A stretch of DNA of 64,000 nucleotides, from the NCBI GenBank assembly GCA_947499935.1, contig CANMQH010000002.1, positions 124,001 through 188,000 on the forward strand. The letters are read 5' to 3'. Below the pieces are notes generated by a model. The model had not been told where the DNA came from. It searched no databases and saw only the letters and a program-made list of their open reading frames with translations. This document shows, one piece after another, positions 35,248 to 44,403 of this stretch. The translations under genes were made by a program, and so were the position numbers. This stretch comes from an uncultured Algibacter sp. GTDB lineage: Bacteria; Bacteroidota; Bacteroidia; Flavobacteriales; Flavobacteriaceae. Within the stretch, counting starts at the first letter, position 1; the number at the start of each line of letters is the position of its first letter.

Positions 35248-35907
35248 TTAATACCGTTTTCTTTGTCTGTTATTTGTATTCTTTTTGTGGTGACTCTTTT
35301 TATTATTCGAATTATTATTGGAAAATTTATTCTTGGATCGCATCAAACTTGTAGCATCTGTTAAATCTTCCTCTGAATCTTTTAAGTTAATTTTACCATC
35401 AGAAAGTTCAAATAAGTGATTATAAATAACATAATCTTCTACAGTGTCTTTATTCCAATTTAAAAAACACTTTTTCATATGGTTAGCAATAGTATACGTT
35501 AAAGCCTCTTTAAGTTCACCATCTTCCCATGTATTGGCCACATCAATCATGGTTTTTATATTGTTTCCGTAAAAACGATATTTAGGAAAATTTTGCGGGT
35601 ATTTTAAAGGATCTGGACGCTCTTCATAAATTTCTCTTGTAGGTATTTCATAAGGAGAATCTGCATCCAACTCAAAATTAGACATAATAAACAATTGATC
35701 CCAAAGTTTATGTTGAAAATCTGGCACATCACGTAAGTGCGGCTGCATATTACCCATAACGGCAATAATACCTTTAGCTACCTTGTTGCGTTCTTCTTTT
35801 GTTTCGCGAGTTTTAGCATAATTAATCATTTTTTGCAAGTGACGCCCATATTCTGGAATGATTAAATGCTCACGTTCTGTGTTGTATTCTAAATTATCTA
35901 TAATCAA
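35248..35907 (-). CDS. DUF4290-family protein
   Basis: 219 aa from a TTG at 35907 (MIIDNLEYNTEREHLIIPEY), which matches the usual family start; an upstream TTG at 35967 would add 20 atypical residues. Conserved segments are EYGRHLQKMINYAKT, MGNMQPHLRDVPDFQHKLWDQL and ANHMKKCFLNWNKDTV. The C-terminus is a basic N/K/R-rich tail that may bind nucleic acid. DUF4290 is Bacteroidota-specific with unknown role. It sits 6 bases before murA, so it is co-transcribed with it. Confidence 0.8.
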   Translation of the reverse strand: MIIDNLEYNTEREHLIIPEYGRHLQKMINYAKTRETKEERNKVAKGIIAVMGNMQPHLRDVPDFQHKLWDQLFIMSNFELDADSPYEIPTREIYEERPDPLKYPQNFPKYRFYGNNIKTMIDVANTWEDGELKEALTYTIANHMKKCFLNWNKDTVEDYVIYNHLFELSDGKINLKDSEEDLTDATSLMRSKNKFSNNNSNNKKSHHKKNTNNRQRKRY

Positions 35908-35974
35908 AATAAAGTGTGTAGAGTTAAATATTGTGCATGTAGTTGAATATGCTTGCGCAAAATACAAAAAAAAA

Positions 35975-36268
35975 TTAAAGACTAATGACGCCTTCTACTT
36001 TTTCTGCGACTTCTTTGTATTTATTGATTACAGTATCAGGGTTTTTCATAAAAACATGAATAGACACACTGGTGTATTTTCCGTTTTTTGATGCTTTTGT
36101 TTGAATAACCGCTCCCAAATTATTAAATATTTCTTCTATTTCATTTATTTTATTCTTGTCGGTTTTAACAATAAATTTATACAAATATTCTGATGGCCAA
36201 ACTGCCGTATCATATAATTGTTCTTTTAATTTTTTATAAAATTCTTCTTGTTCTGAAGGTGTACCCAT
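35975..36268 (-). CDS. DUF493-family protein (YbeD-like)
   Basis: A 97-aa protein with the ferredoxin-like/ACT-like DUF493 fold: WPSEYLYKFIVKTDKNKI, then TKASKNGKYTSVSIHVFM. The E. coli relative YbeD is a small protein thought to bind a ligand at the ACT-like interface. It is the first gene of a run DUF493-DUF4290-murA on the minus strand and is divergent from the AAA ATPase gene. Confidence 0.85.
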   Translation of the reverse strand: MGTPSEQEEFYKKLKEQLYDTAVWPSEYLYKFIVKTDKNKINEIEEIFNNLGAVIQTKASKNGKYTSVSIHVFMKNPDTVINKYKEVAEKVEGVISL

Positions 36269-36356
36269 GTTCTTTTTTTATATCACAAATATAGAATTTT
36301 GTTTCCGTTTTTTTTATAGCTGTTAAATTCCGATTTTTACAGTAAAAATAGCACCA

Positions 36357-36896
36357 TTGAACACAAAAAAGATTGTTATTACTGGCGGGCCAGGAACTGG
36401 AAAATCTACATTAATTAATGCATTGATTGCTAAAGACTATGTTTGCCTAGAGGAAATCTCTCGTCAAGTTATCTTAGATGCAAAAAAAGAAGGCATAAAT
36501 CAATTATTTTTAACCAAACCCTTACTATTTAGCGAATTACTATTAAAAGGAAGGCAAAAACAATTTTTAGATGCCAATTCACATACAAAACAGACTGTTT
36601 TTTTTGACCGAGGTATTCATGATGTTTTAGCTTATATGGATTATGCTAAAGTTAAGTATCCAGAAAAATTTACAAACGTTTGTAAAGACACCGTTTACGA
36701 TGCTGTTTTTATTTTAAAACCCTGGAAATCTATTTATACTATTGATAATGAACGCTATGAGAGTTTTGAGCAAGCACAACTAATTCATGAGCACTTATTA
36801 AATACGTATCATCGTTATGATTATAATTTAATTGATGTTCCTTTTGATACTATAGAAAAACGCACCGATTTTATTCTAAACACCCTAAATATGTAA
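36357..36896 (+). CDS. AAA_28-type small ATPase/kinase
   Basis: A 179-aa P-loop protein starting at TTG (36357). Walker A is GGPGTGKST (about residues 9-17); LEEISRQVILDAKKEG and FFDRGIHDVLAYMDYAK are typical of AAA_28/NadR-kinase-like proteins. It may phosphorylate a small molecule, but the substrate is unknown. It ends one base before the recQ ATG and so is likely translationally linked. Confidence 0.8.
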   Translation: MNTKKIVITGGPGTGKSTLINALIAKDYVCLEEISRQVILDAKKEGINQLFLTKPLLFSELLLKGRQKQFLDANSHTKQTVFFDRGIHDVLAYMDYAKVKYPEKFTNVCKDTVYDAVFILKPWKSIYTIDNERYESFEQAQLIHEHLLNTYHRYDYNLIDVPFDTIEKRTDFILNTLNM

Positions 36897-36897
36897 C

Positions 36898-38802
36898 ATG
36901 GAACATCCCATAAACATATTAGAACGTTACTGGAATTTCACCTCCTTTCGCCCTGGGCAAGAAGCTATTATAAACGCTATTATTACAGGCGAAGACACTT
37001 TTATTTTATTACCTACAGGTGGTGGTAAATCACTATGTTTTCAAATACCTGCATTAGCTAAACCTGGTATCTGCATCGTTATATCTCCTTTAATTGCCCT
37101 TATGAAAGACCAAGTGCAAACCTTAAATGATAAAGGTATAAAAGCTATGTCTATAACAAGTGGTATAAGTTATGCTCAACTAGATACACTGTTAGATAAT
37201 TGTATTTATGGCAATTATAAATTTTTATATCTATCACCAGAACGTTTACAACAAGAATTAGTACAAGATCGTATACGGCAAATGAATGTTAACTTAATTG
37301 CCGTAGATGAAGCTCATTGCATATCGCAATGGGGTAGTGATTTTAGACCTGCTTATAAGAATATTGACATACTAAGGCAATTACAACCTTCGGTAAATGT
37401 AGCTGCTTTAACAGCTTCGGCCAAGCCTGAAGTTATTGAAGATATTATAAAGGAACTTGATTTTATTAAGCCAAAAATATTTAAACAATCTTTTTTAAGA
37501 CCAAACTTGGCCTACATGGTGTTTCATGAAAATGATAAATACTATAGGCTTCTAACGATTTTAAAAAAATATAAAGCATCATCTATTATTTATGTGAGAA
37601 ACAGAAAACTAACTCTAGAAATTAGTACGTTTTTAAATTCTAAAGACATCACCTCTACGCACTATCATGGTGGTCTTACAAATAACGAGAAAGATAATAA
37701 CATGGCATCTTGGATAAATAACCAAAAGCAAGTTATGGTAGCCACCAATGCGTTTGGTATGGGTATAGACAAACCAGATGTAAAAACCGTTATACATTTA
37801 AATTTACCAGAAAGTTTAGAAAGTTATTTTCAAGAAGCGGGCCGTGTGGGCAGAAATGGAGAAAAAGCTTTTGCCGTTATTTTAAAAAACAATAGCGATG
37901 CCGATAGCGTAAAAAAACAATTTTTAAGCATATTACCCACTGTAGATTTAATTAAACAGGTATATCGAAAGTTATGTAATTATTTTCAGATATCCTATGG
38001 AGAGGGCGAATATCTAACCTTTAATTTCGACTTTAACACCTTTTGTAAAACTTATAAATTTAATTCTATTTTATGCTATAACGCGTTGTTATTGTTAGAT
38101 AGAAATAGTGTCATCACCTTAACTAAACAATTTAAAAACAAAGTAACAGTACAATTTATAATATCTAGTAATGCGCTTTTTAATTATTTAGAAACACATA
38201 AAAATTACAGTATCATTGTAAAATGTGTACTAAGAATGTATGGTGGTATTTTTGATCATGACATAAAAGTTGATTTAATTAAAATCGCAGAAAAAGCATC
38301 GACCAATGAAAATAAAGTTATTAACGTTTTACAAGAGTTAGAGCATGATGGTATTATTACCTTAAATTTAGCCAAAACCGACGCACAAGTTACATTTATT
38401 GAGCCAAGAGAAGATGATAAAACCGTTAACAGAATTGCAAAAATAGTTAAGCAACAAAACGACCTTAAACAAATGCAAGTTAATGCGGTATTAGATTATG
38501 TAGAAAATGACATGGTTTGCAAAAGCATGCAATTATTAGCTTACTTTGGCGAAAAAGATATAAAACCATGTGGTATATGTTCTGTATGTATACATACCAA
38601 AAAGAAAGATATTAAATCCAACACCAATCTTATTAAAAAAGATGTTATTAAATCATTAGAAAATGGCGACAAATCCTCCAGAACTATTTTAGCACTAATA
38701 AAATGCACTGAAAAAGAATTACAATCTGTTTTAAAATTATTATTAGAACATGGTATCATTACCCTTACACACAAAAACACATATAAATTAAGTCATTTAT
38801 GA
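36898..38802 (+). CDS. recQ: RecQ-family ATP-dependent DNA helicase
   Basis: A 634-aa SF2 helicase. Motif 0 FRPGQEAII, motif I LPTGGGKSLCFQIP, motif II VDEAHCISQWGSDFR (DEAH plus the RecQ aromatic loop), motif III ALTAS, motif V ATNAFGMGIDKPDV, motif VI QEAGRVGRNG. The zinc-binding domain is CKSMQLLAYFGEKDIKPCGICSVC-like with four cysteines (about 535-560), and there is a short winged-helix tail but no HRDC domain. It unwinds forked and recombination DNA. Confidence 0.92.
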   Translation: MEHPINILERYWNFTSFRPGQEAIINAIITGEDTFILLPTGGGKSLCFQIPALAKPGICIVISPLIALMKDQVQTLNDKGIKAMSITSGISYAQLDTLLDNCIYGNYKFLYLSPERLQQELVQDRIRQMNVNLIAVDEAHCISQWGSDFRPAYKNIDILRQLQPSVNVAALTASAKPEVIEDIIKELDFIKPKIFKQSFLRPNLAYMVFHENDKYYRLLTILKKYKASSIIYVRNRKLTLEISTFLNSKDITSTHYHGGLTNNEKDNNMASWINNQKQVMVATNAFGMGIDKPDVKTVIHLNLPESLESYFQEAGRVGRNGEKAFAVILKNNSDADSVKKQFLSILPTVDLIKQVYRKLCNYFQISYGEGEYLTFNFDFNTFCKTYKFNSILCYNALLLLDRNSVITLTKQFKNKVTVQFIISSNALFNYLETHKNYSIIVKCVLRMYGGIFDHDIKVDLIKIAEKASTNENKVINVLQELEHDGIITLNLAKTDAQVTFIEPREDDKTVNRIAKIVKQQNDLKQMQVNAVLDYVENDMVCKSMQLLAYFGEKDIKPCGICSVCIHTKKKDIKSNTNLIKKDVIKSLENGDKSSRTILALIKCTEKELQSVLKLLLEHGIITLTHKNTYKLSHL

Positions 38803-39746
38803 AGCATTTAAGAATTATATTTATGGGCACGCCTGACTTTGCTGTTACAATTTTAAAAGCATTAGTTAAAAATCAATATCAAATTGTAGGTGTTATCACG
38901 GCACCAGACAAGCCAGCAGGGCGAGGCAGAAAACTTAATGAGAGCGCCGTAAAGCAATACGCAAAAACCCAAAACCTTAATATACTTCAACCAAAAAACT
39001 TAAAAAACGACACCTTTTTAAACGAATTAAAACATTTAAATGCTAATCTTCAAATTGTGGTCGCCTTTAGAATGTTACCTAAAATAGTTTGGAACATGCC
39101 AGAATTGGGTACATTTAATTTACACGCCTCTTTACTTCCAAACTACAGAGGTGCTGCACCAATAAATTGGGCTATTATAAATGGTGAAACAAAAACTGGG
39201 GTTTCAACCTTTTTTATTGACGAAAAGATTGATACAGGCGATATGATTCTTCAAGAAGAGATTCCTATACTAGATAATGAAAATGCAGGAAGCCTACATG
39301 ATAAACTCATGCACCTAGGTAGTACCTTGGTTATAAAAACGGTGGAACTTATTGAAACTAAAAACGTTAAAACCACTCCACAGACACAACCAACAAATAT
39401 TAAAACAGCTTATAAATTAAACAAGGATAATTGTAAAATTAACTGGCAAAATAATATAGACCTTATATATAATCATATTCGCGGATTAAGCCCATACCCT
39501 GCTGCTTGGTGTACGTTAACTAATGGCGATGATGTTTTGGATGTGAAAATTTATGAAGCTAAAAAAGAATTAGAAGATCATTCTAAAGTTCCTGGAACTA
39601 TAATAGCATCTAAAAAAGAATTAAAAATTGCCACAACTGGTGGCTATATAAATATTACAGAAATGAAACTCCCGGGTAAACGAACCATGGACATAAAATC
39701 GCTTTTAAATGGTTATACTTTTAAAGAAAATGCTAGAATGCTGTAA
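38799..39746 (+). CDS. fmt: Methionyl-tRNA formyltransferase
   Basis: A 315-aa enzyme. N-terminal formyl-transferase domain: RIIFMGTPDFAV, VITAPDKPAGRGRKL (loop 1), LHASLLPNYRGAAPINWAI (catalytic H and N-x-H region) and TGVSTFFIDEKIDTGDMI. The C-terminal OB-like domain starts near residue 205. It formylates initiator Met-tRNA. Its ATG overlaps the recQ stop (ATGA), indicating coupling. Confidence 0.96.
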   Translation: MKHLRIIFMGTPDFAVTILKALVKNQYQIVGVITAPDKPAGRGRKLNESAVKQYAKTQNLNILQPKNLKNDTFLNELKHLNANLQIVVAFRMLPKIVWNMPELGTFNLHASLLPNYRGAAPINWAIINGETKTGVSTFFIDEKIDTGDMILQEEIPILDNENAGSLHDKLMHLGSTLVIKTVELIETKNVKTTPQTQPTNIKTAYKLNKDNCKINWQNNIDLIYNHIRGLSPYPAAWCTLTNGDDVLDVKIYEAKKELEDHSKVPGTIIASKKELKIATTGGYINITEMKLPGKRTMDIKSLLNGYTFKENARML

Positions 39747-39850
39747 ACCCTCATTCTCATTGATATTTAATTTGTAATCGATAAAAGCGTAGGCTTTATT
39801 AACAAATATTATAAGTTATCAACAAAACTATGTATTTCCCTTGCTGTTAC

Positions 39851-39880
39851 TTGCACGGTAGTATAATCCGTATAAATTTG
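39851..39880 (+). promoter_or_regulatory. Bacteroidota-type promoter of the HU gene
   Basis: TTG (39851-39853), exactly 19 bases, then TAAATTTG (39873-39880): a full match to the TTG-N19-TAnnTTTG consensus. The leader to the ATG at 39936 is about 50 bases. Confidence 0.8.
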
Positions 39881-39935
39881 TAGAGGATTTAACAAATATC
39901 GTTTAACCAATTTATTAATAACTAAATTTTATATT

Positions 39936-40208
39936 ATGAACAAAACAGATTTAATCGACGCGATGGCAGAACACGCTGGAATCACTAAAGCGGCTGCTAA
40001 AAAAGCTTTAGAGTGTGCAATTATTGAAATTGAAGGCGCTTTACAAAAAGGCAAAAGAGTTTCTTTAGTAGGATTTGGATCTTGGTCAGTTTCTAAAAGA
40101 GCTGCAAGAGATGGAAGAAATCCTCAAACAGGAGAAACAATCAAAATCAAAGCTAAGAACGTCGTTAAGTTTAAAGCTGGATCAGATTTATCTAATGCTG
40201 TAAACTAA
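39936..40208 (+). CDS. HU-family DNA-binding protein
   Basis: A 90-aa histone-like protein starting MNKTDLIDAMAEHAGITKA. The beta-arm sequence GRNPQTGETIKIKAKNVVKF (residues about 61-80) with the conserved R-N-P tip residues is intact. It binds and bends DNA in the nucleoid. Strong codon bias, a consensus promoter and a clean terminator indicate a highly expressed single-gene unit. Confidence 0.95.
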   Translation: MNKTDLIDAMAEHAGITKAAAKKALECAIIEIEGALQKGKRVSLVGFGSWSVSKRAARDGRNPQTGETIKIKAKNVVKFKAGSDLSNAVN

Positions 40209-40228
40209 TCATTTACTTCTATTAATAT

Positions 40229-40265
40229 TAAAATGCCTTCATTTAATGAAGGCATTTTTTTATAT
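40229..40265 (+). terminator. Intrinsic terminator of the HU gene
   Basis: Arms AAATGCCTTCAT and ATGAAGGCATTT pair perfectly with a TTA loop, ending in a T-run (40255-40261). Confidence 0.9.
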
Positions 40266-40330
40266 ATATCCCCAAAAGAGTTGCATGTTTAACAAATAAA
40301 TATTAGTTTTAGTTACTAATTTCTCATAAT

Positions 40331-40891
40331 ATGGTAACAACAAAACCAAAAAAAGGAGATTTATTAATTGCCGAACCTGCAATAATTGGCGATGTTTCAT
40401 TCAATAGATCTATTGTTTTACTTGCAGACCACACTCATGAAGGCTCTATAGGCTTTATTCTTAATAAACCTTTGGAGTACAATATTAATGATTTAATACC
40501 CGAAGTTGAAGCTAATTTTAAAGTTTACAATGGTGGGCCTGTTGAGCAAGATAACTTATATTTTATTCATAAAATACCACAATTAATACCTGATAGCATT
40601 GAGATTTCTCTAGGTATTTATTGGGGTGGAGATTTTTCAAAAGTTGCAGAACTCATAAAAGACAACACCATTCAAGAAAATGATATTCGTTTTTTTCTTG
40701 GATACTCTGGTTGGGATTCAAATCAATTAGAAAATGAATTAAAAGCAAATTCTTGGGTAGTTACCAAAAACAGTTATGAGAAATCTATTATTGAAAAAGA
40801 TTACGAGTCCTTTTGGAAAGAGAAAATGTTAGAGTTTGGTGGCGAATATAGCATTTGGTCCAATGCCCCAGAAAACCCTAGCTACAACTAG
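40331..40891 (+). CDS. YqgE/AlgH-family protein
   Basis: A 186-aa protein with the family's opening GDLLIAEPAIIGDVSFNRS, HEGSIGFILNKPL, YNGGPVEQDNLYFIH and FFLGYSGWDSNQLENEL signatures. The family is widespread and structurally known, but without a settled function. In Bacteroidota it commonly sits next to an aminotransferase class IV gene, as here. It is convergent with that gene (4-base overlap of stops). Confidence 0.9.
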   Translation: MVTTKPKKGDLLIAEPAIIGDVSFNRSIVLLADHTHEGSIGFILNKPLEYNINDLIPEVEANFKVYNGGPVEQDNLYFIHKIPQLIPDSIEISLGIYWGGDFSKVAELIKDNTIQENDIRFFLGYSGWDSNQLENELKANSWVVTKNSYEKSIIEKDYESFWKEKMLEFGGEYSIWSNAPENPSYN

Positions 40892-41730
40892 CCAAGTCTT
40901 ATCTTTATATTAAGTTTATCAATTAAAAGTTTAGACACTTCGCTACTAAACATCTTTTTTCTATACTTGCTTACAGGTTGTATCCCTACAATAACATTAG
41001 TAATAAAAATTTCATCTGCTTTTTGAAGCTCAAATGGCGATATAGAATCTTCTATAAATTCGTGTTCTGGTAATCCCTTAATTATATTTATTAACTGAGT
41101 TCTCATAACCCCTTTTAAACAACCATCATTTAATGGTGGTGTTTTTATTGTATTACCTTTTACTAAAAACACATTTCCGTTCAAGGCTTCAATAACTTTT
41201 TTATCAGTATTTAATACCAAGCAATTATTTAAATCATTTTCTTTTGCATAAATGCTACCAACTACGTTTAAGGCTTTATTATTTGTTTTAAGTGTAGATA
41301 ATAAGCTTGGAGAAACATAATAGTCTTTAAACAAATCTAGTTCGTAAGCCGCATTATTTAGCTTATAAAAATCATCTTTTATAGTCTTTACAGAAATGAT
41401 ATAACTAATATCATTAGTCTCAGGATTGTATAAGCCACCTTCATTTCTATACACAGTTAGCTTAACTCGAGCCGCAGATTTTGATAACCCATTGTTATCT
41501 ATAGTATTCTTAATTTGAAGTTCTAAAAACTCCATAGTAAAATTCATGGGTATTTCCATACGCATAATACGCATAGATGCCATTAATCTAAAATAATGGT
41601 CTTCCCAAAACAAGATATTTCCGTGGGTTATCTTTATGGTTTCAAAAAGAGCATCTCCATACGCAAAGCCTCTATTTTGAGTTGTTATAACCGTATCTTT
41701 ATCTAAAATTTCGCCGTTAAAGTTTATCAT
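40888..41730 (-). CDS. Aminotransferase class IV (PabC/D-amino acid aminotransferase-like)
   Basis: 280 aa from the ATG at 41730 (MINFNGEILDKDT); an upstream TTG would add nine residues inside a hairpin. The fold type IV PLP signature is TQNRGFAYGDALFETIKI, and the PLP lysine region and EALNGNVFLVKGNTIKTPP (phosphate-binding and substrate specificity loops) follow. The subgroup could be aminodeoxychorismate lyase (folate), D-alanine or branched-chain aminotransferase; I cannot decide. A START-like gene lies upstream on the same strand. Confidence 0.83.
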   Translation of the reverse strand: MINFNGEILDKDTVITTQNRGFAYGDALFETIKITHGNILFWEDHYFRLMASMRIMRMEIPMNFTMEFLELQIKNTIDNNGLSKSAARVKLTVYRNEGGLYNPETNDISYIISVKTIKDDFYKLNNAAYELDLFKDYYVSPSLLSTLKTNNKALNVVGSIYAKENDLNNCLVLNTDKKVIEALNGNVFLVKGNTIKTPPLNDGCLKGVMRTQLINIIKGLPEHEFIEDSISPFELQKADEIFITNVIVGIQPVSKYRKKMFSSEVSKLLIDKLNIKIRLG

Positions 41731-41736
41731 AAAAAA

Positions 41737-41765
41737 TCCCACTAGCATTGATTGCAATAGTGGGA
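41737..41765 (-). promoter_or_regulatory. Hairpin at the 5' end of the aminotransferase message
   Basis: Arms TCCCACTA (41737-41744) and TAGTGGGA (41758-41765) around a 13-base loop, ending 6 bases before the ATG. A TATATTTG box on the minus strand (41766-41773) ends right at the hairpin, so the stem would form at the extreme 5' end of the RNA. Confidence 0.55.
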
Positions 41766-41794
41766 CAAATATAATTTAAATTATACTATTTTAT

Positions 41795-42187
41795 TTAAGC
41801 AGAACCTAATACTTGTTTTAAACTTGAAATTTGATTGGACCAAAGCATTTTAGCTTCATCTACCTCATCTTCTTCAGCAAAATCAGTAATCATTAACGAT
41901 ACATCTTTAGTTATCTCATCAACTTGAATCCGTATTTCAAAATACCAAGACGCGCCTTCATCTTCGTCATCCATCCATCTAAATTTAACGCGCTCACCAG
42001 ATTTTTTATTTAACAATTTGGCTTCTTCTTCACTATCATCCCATATAAAAGTAAATAATTCTCCACGAGAATTCACATTGTCAGAAAACCACTCAGACAA
42101 ACCTGAAGGCGTTGAAATGTATTGATATAATAATTGAGGAGAGGCTTGAATAGGAAATTCTATATCAAATTTAACTTTATCGTCCAT
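41795..42187 (-). CDS. START-like/SRPBCC domain protein
   Basis: A 130-aa protein whose start KFDIEFPIQASPQLLYQYIS and later LSEWFSDNV, KLLNKKSGERVKFRWMDD segments match the START-like (AHSA1-related) SRPBCC hydrophobic-pocket fold. Such small proteins in Bacteroidota are of unknown ligand. It shares orientation with the aminotransferase gene, 37 to 65 bases downstream depending on that gene's start. Confidence 0.8.
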   Translation of the reverse strand: MDDKVKFDIEFPIQASPQLLYQYISTPSGLSEWFSDNVNSRGELFTFIWDDSEEEAKLLNKKSGERVKFRWMDDEDEGASWYFEIRIQVDEITKDVSLMITDFAEEDEVDEAKMLWSNQISSLKQVLGSA

Positions 42188-42274
42188 ATGCTGTTTTAAA
42201 ATTTACTTTCCCAATATATACATTAATTAATAAGTACAATAACAATTTTTAATAATATTTTACCACACTTCTGT

Positions 42275-42304
42275 TTGCTTACAACAATAATGTTTTTATA
42301 TTTG
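42275..42304 (+). promoter_or_regulatory. Bacteroidota-type promoter of the tRNA-Met gene
   Basis: TTG (42275-42277), exactly 19 bases, then TATATTTG (42297-42304): a full consensus match, placing the RNA start a few bases before the tRNA at 42319. Confidence 0.85.
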
Positions 42305-42318
42305 CACCCTTAAATTAT

Positions 42319-42392
42319 GGCGAGGTAGCTCAGTTGGTTAGAGCGTCGGATTCATAACCCGGAGGTCACGAGTTCAAATCTCGTTCTCGCTA
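42319..42392 (+). tRNA. tRNA-Met(CAT)
   Basis: A 74-base cloverleaf: acceptor GGCGAGG/TCTCGCT, D-arm GCTC...GAGC, anticodon loop TTCATAA (CAT), T-arm ACGAG-TTCAAAT-CTCGT, discriminator A, no encoded CCA. The lack of an initiator-type 1-72 mismatch argues for elongator Met (a lysidine-modified tRNA-Ile cannot be wholly excluded). An integrase gene follows directly, making its 3' end the probable attachment site. Confidence 0.95.
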
Positions 42393-42397
42393 CTACT
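42373..42397. other. Putative attachment site (att) core at the tRNA 3' end
   Basis: A tyrosine recombinase gene begins its 3' end 138 bases from the tRNA, and foreign-type genes follow to the window end. In such elements the core repeat is the T-arm/acceptor end of the tRNA (here from about AATCTCGTTCTCGCTAC). I found no second copy in the window; it should lie beyond 64000. Exact limits are an inference. Confidence 0.5.
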
Positions 42398-42432
42398 AAA
42401 ACCCCTTGATTTTCAAGGGGTTTTGTTTTTTT
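42398..42432 (+). terminator. Terminator after tRNA-Met
   Basis: Perfect 12-bp arms AAAACCCCTTGA and TCAAGGGGTTTT around TTT, followed by GTTTTTTTT. Confidence 0.92.
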
Positions 42433-42529
42433 TATGCTTTTATTTACCGACCTCTGTTCACCTTTTTTACACGTTTTTTGCTGGAGTACACTTTTGGAGT
42501 ACACTTTTGCACCTATTTTCAACCTTTTT

Positions 42530-43939
42530 TTACCCAAAAATTTGCACTTTTTTTACTGCTTTATGTACTACTGTTTGATCTATATAGTGCCTTTCTAGTA
42601 TTTCATCTGAACTATGAGAAGAGAATTTTTTAGTGTTTTTACCCATAGCAGCATTTAAATAGGTTAAATATGTTTTTCGCAAATGTTTCAACTGAATTTC
42701 TCTACCCGTACCTAATTGATTATAAAAATGACTAAACCCTTTAGACAAATTTTCCATAATTGCCAATGTAGATGTCTTTGTTCGGTCTGGACTTAAAATA
42801 TATTCATTTAATCCTTTTTTATTTTGATAACCCAATCTATAAAGAAGTTTTCTCAACCCTGCTGTTACAGGAATAACCTTAGGAGGAACATCTTTATTGT
42901 GCCCATCTCCTTTTAAACGCTCTACCTTTAAGTTTTTGACTAAAACGTAAAGAGGTTCACCATCTTTTTCAATAATCATATTCCATTTCAAAGTAGCTAC
43001 TTCCTCTCGTCTTCCACCTGTGTTGAGCGCTAACTCTATACCATCTTTTAAATAAGGTTTATATCTATTTCGTTTTTGCCTCTTGGTTTTTCCTTCAAAT
43101 GCCTGTCCGTTTTCTGGAGAAATAATATCAAGTAATTTTTTGTATTCCTCTTTAGTTATTGTTTTAGTATCTACATTCATTGACCTAGTCCTAACATCTT
43201 CAAAAGGATTTTCTATTTCTTTCAATTTGTATTTTTTTATACTCCAAGCAAACATCGTTTTTAATGAACTTATTTTTTTATTATAAGTCGAACCCGATTG
43301 TGTTATAGTGAGAATATAAGAATGAAAATACCCCACGTGTTCGTCCGTTATCTCATCTATATAAATTTTTTCTACATCAATATTATTCATTGTCAATACA
43401 TCATTAAATAACTTAATGTCTTTCTGTATTGCATTAATATACTTACTAGACCTTTCCCGCCTTTTATGAGCTGGCACATCAACATTATCTAGGTAATCCA
43501 AATAACGCATTTCTAAATCAAGTAAGTGATACCTTAAAAATTTTGATTTAATAGGGCTTGAACTACTAGGAACACCTTTTTTATTATCTACACTAGTTAA
43601 CTTAAAAGCTTTCTTTAACCCATTCTCTGTATTTTTAGAAAGGAAACTCAATACTTCAGTTTCAAATTTAACGCTTTCTACAACCGCATCTTGGTAACTC
43701 AAAACATCAAAAACCCTGCTTCTTTTCCTTTTTGTTTTTGGTAAATTTATCCTTACTTTATATCTGTGCTTTTCTAAATTTTTACAACTAGATAGTTTCA
43801 CTTTTGTTAGACCACATCTAGGCTCAATTTTAGCTCCTTCTTCAATAATTTTCGTCCAACCAAAATGACTTTTACAAACTGAACAATAAACATAAAGTCC
43901 TTTATGTTTACCTTTAACGGGTAGCTTCTTTTGCTTCAT
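42530..43939 (-). CDS. Tyrosine recombinase (integrase)
   Basis: A 469-aa phage-type integrase. The N-terminus has a zinc-binding-like C-x2-C (YCSVCKSHFGW, about residue 19) and two later cysteines, an arm-binding region, then a core-binding domain (about 140-250). Catalytic residues: R in NTGGRREEVATLKW (about 311), H-x-x-R in KHLRKTYLTYL (about 423-426), H in SHSSDE and the nucleophile Y in RHYID (about 452). It inserts or excises the element at the adjacent tRNA. It lies 6 bases after the excisionase-like gene. Confidence 0.93.
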   Translation of the reverse strand: MKQKKLPVKGKHKGLYVYCSVCKSHFGWTKIIEEGAKIEPRCGLTKVKLSSCKNLEKHRYKVRINLPKTKRKRSRVFDVLSYQDAVVESVKFETEVLSFLSKNTENGLKKAFKLTSVDNKKGVPSSSSPIKSKFLRYHLLDLEMRYLDYLDNVDVPAHKRRERSSKYINAIQKDIKLFNDVLTMNNIDVEKIYIDEITDEHVGYFHSYILTITQSGSTYNKKISSLKTMFAWSIKKYKLKEIENPFEDVRTRSMNVDTKTITKEEYKKLLDIISPENGQAFEGKTKRQKRNRYKPYLKDGIELALNTGGRREEVATLKWNMIIEKDGEPLYVLVKNLKVERLKGDGHNKDVPPKVIPVTAGLRKLLYRLGYQNKKGLNEYILSPDRTKTSTLAIMENLSKGFSHFYNQLGTGREIQLKHLRKTYLTYLNAAMGKNTKKFSSHSSDEILERHYIDQTVVHKAVKKVQIFG

Positions 43940-43945
43940 ATCAAT

Positions 43946-44332
43946 CTACCCTAATAATTTTTGAGCATAAATTGATTGAGGTTTAAACTTACCTTCTAAT
44001 GGTTCAGTCTCAAAAGAATCCTCGATAAGTTCTATGCTATCTATAGTTTCTCCATACATCAATCGTATAAAAGCTATTTTATCATTATCTTGATAGCAAC
44101 GATATAGTTCTTCCCATTTATTTGGATGCTTTTGTTTTAGTTGTAAAATAAGCTTCTTGTCAAGCTCCATTTCAACCAAAAACCGATAGACGACTTTCTT
44201 GTTTCCAAGAACACTTATATCAATGTTCTTGTCATTGCACCATTTTTCAGTTGACCTGGTGTCAGTCAGTAGTAATATTTCGGATAAAGATTTTAAATCA
44301 ATAAATCGGTCATTTGTATGTTCTATTAACAT
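43946..44332 (-). CDS. Excisionase-like DNA-binding protein
   Basis: A 128-aa protein. Residues about 10-50 (DLKSLSEILLLTDTRSTEKW then NKKVVYRF) look like an excisionase/MerR-type winged helix in which a short wing follows a helix-turn-helix. The C-terminal half is acidic and ends with PQSIYAQKLLG. It lies 6 bases upstream of the integrase gene and so probably acts as recombination directionality factor. Similarity to Xis is by pattern only. Confidence 0.55.
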   Translation of the reverse strand: MLIEHTNDRFIDLKSLSEILLLTDTRSTEKWCNDKNIDISVLGNKKVVYRFLVEMELDKKLILQLKQKHPNKWEELYRCYQDNDKIAFIRLMYGETIDSIELIEDSFETEPLEGKFKPQSIYAQKLLG

Positions 44333-44403
44333 GGATTACTATATAAATACACCTCCATTCTTTTTGGTCAGTATATTGATATGTATTTGTGGAGTTTTTC
44401 TCC

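Noticed and set aside
42352..42537. Minus-strand open frame across the tRNA end and its terminator
   Set aside because: It is the antisense of tRNA-Met (ending in the typical ARTRFELVTSGL tRNA shadow) and is not a gene.
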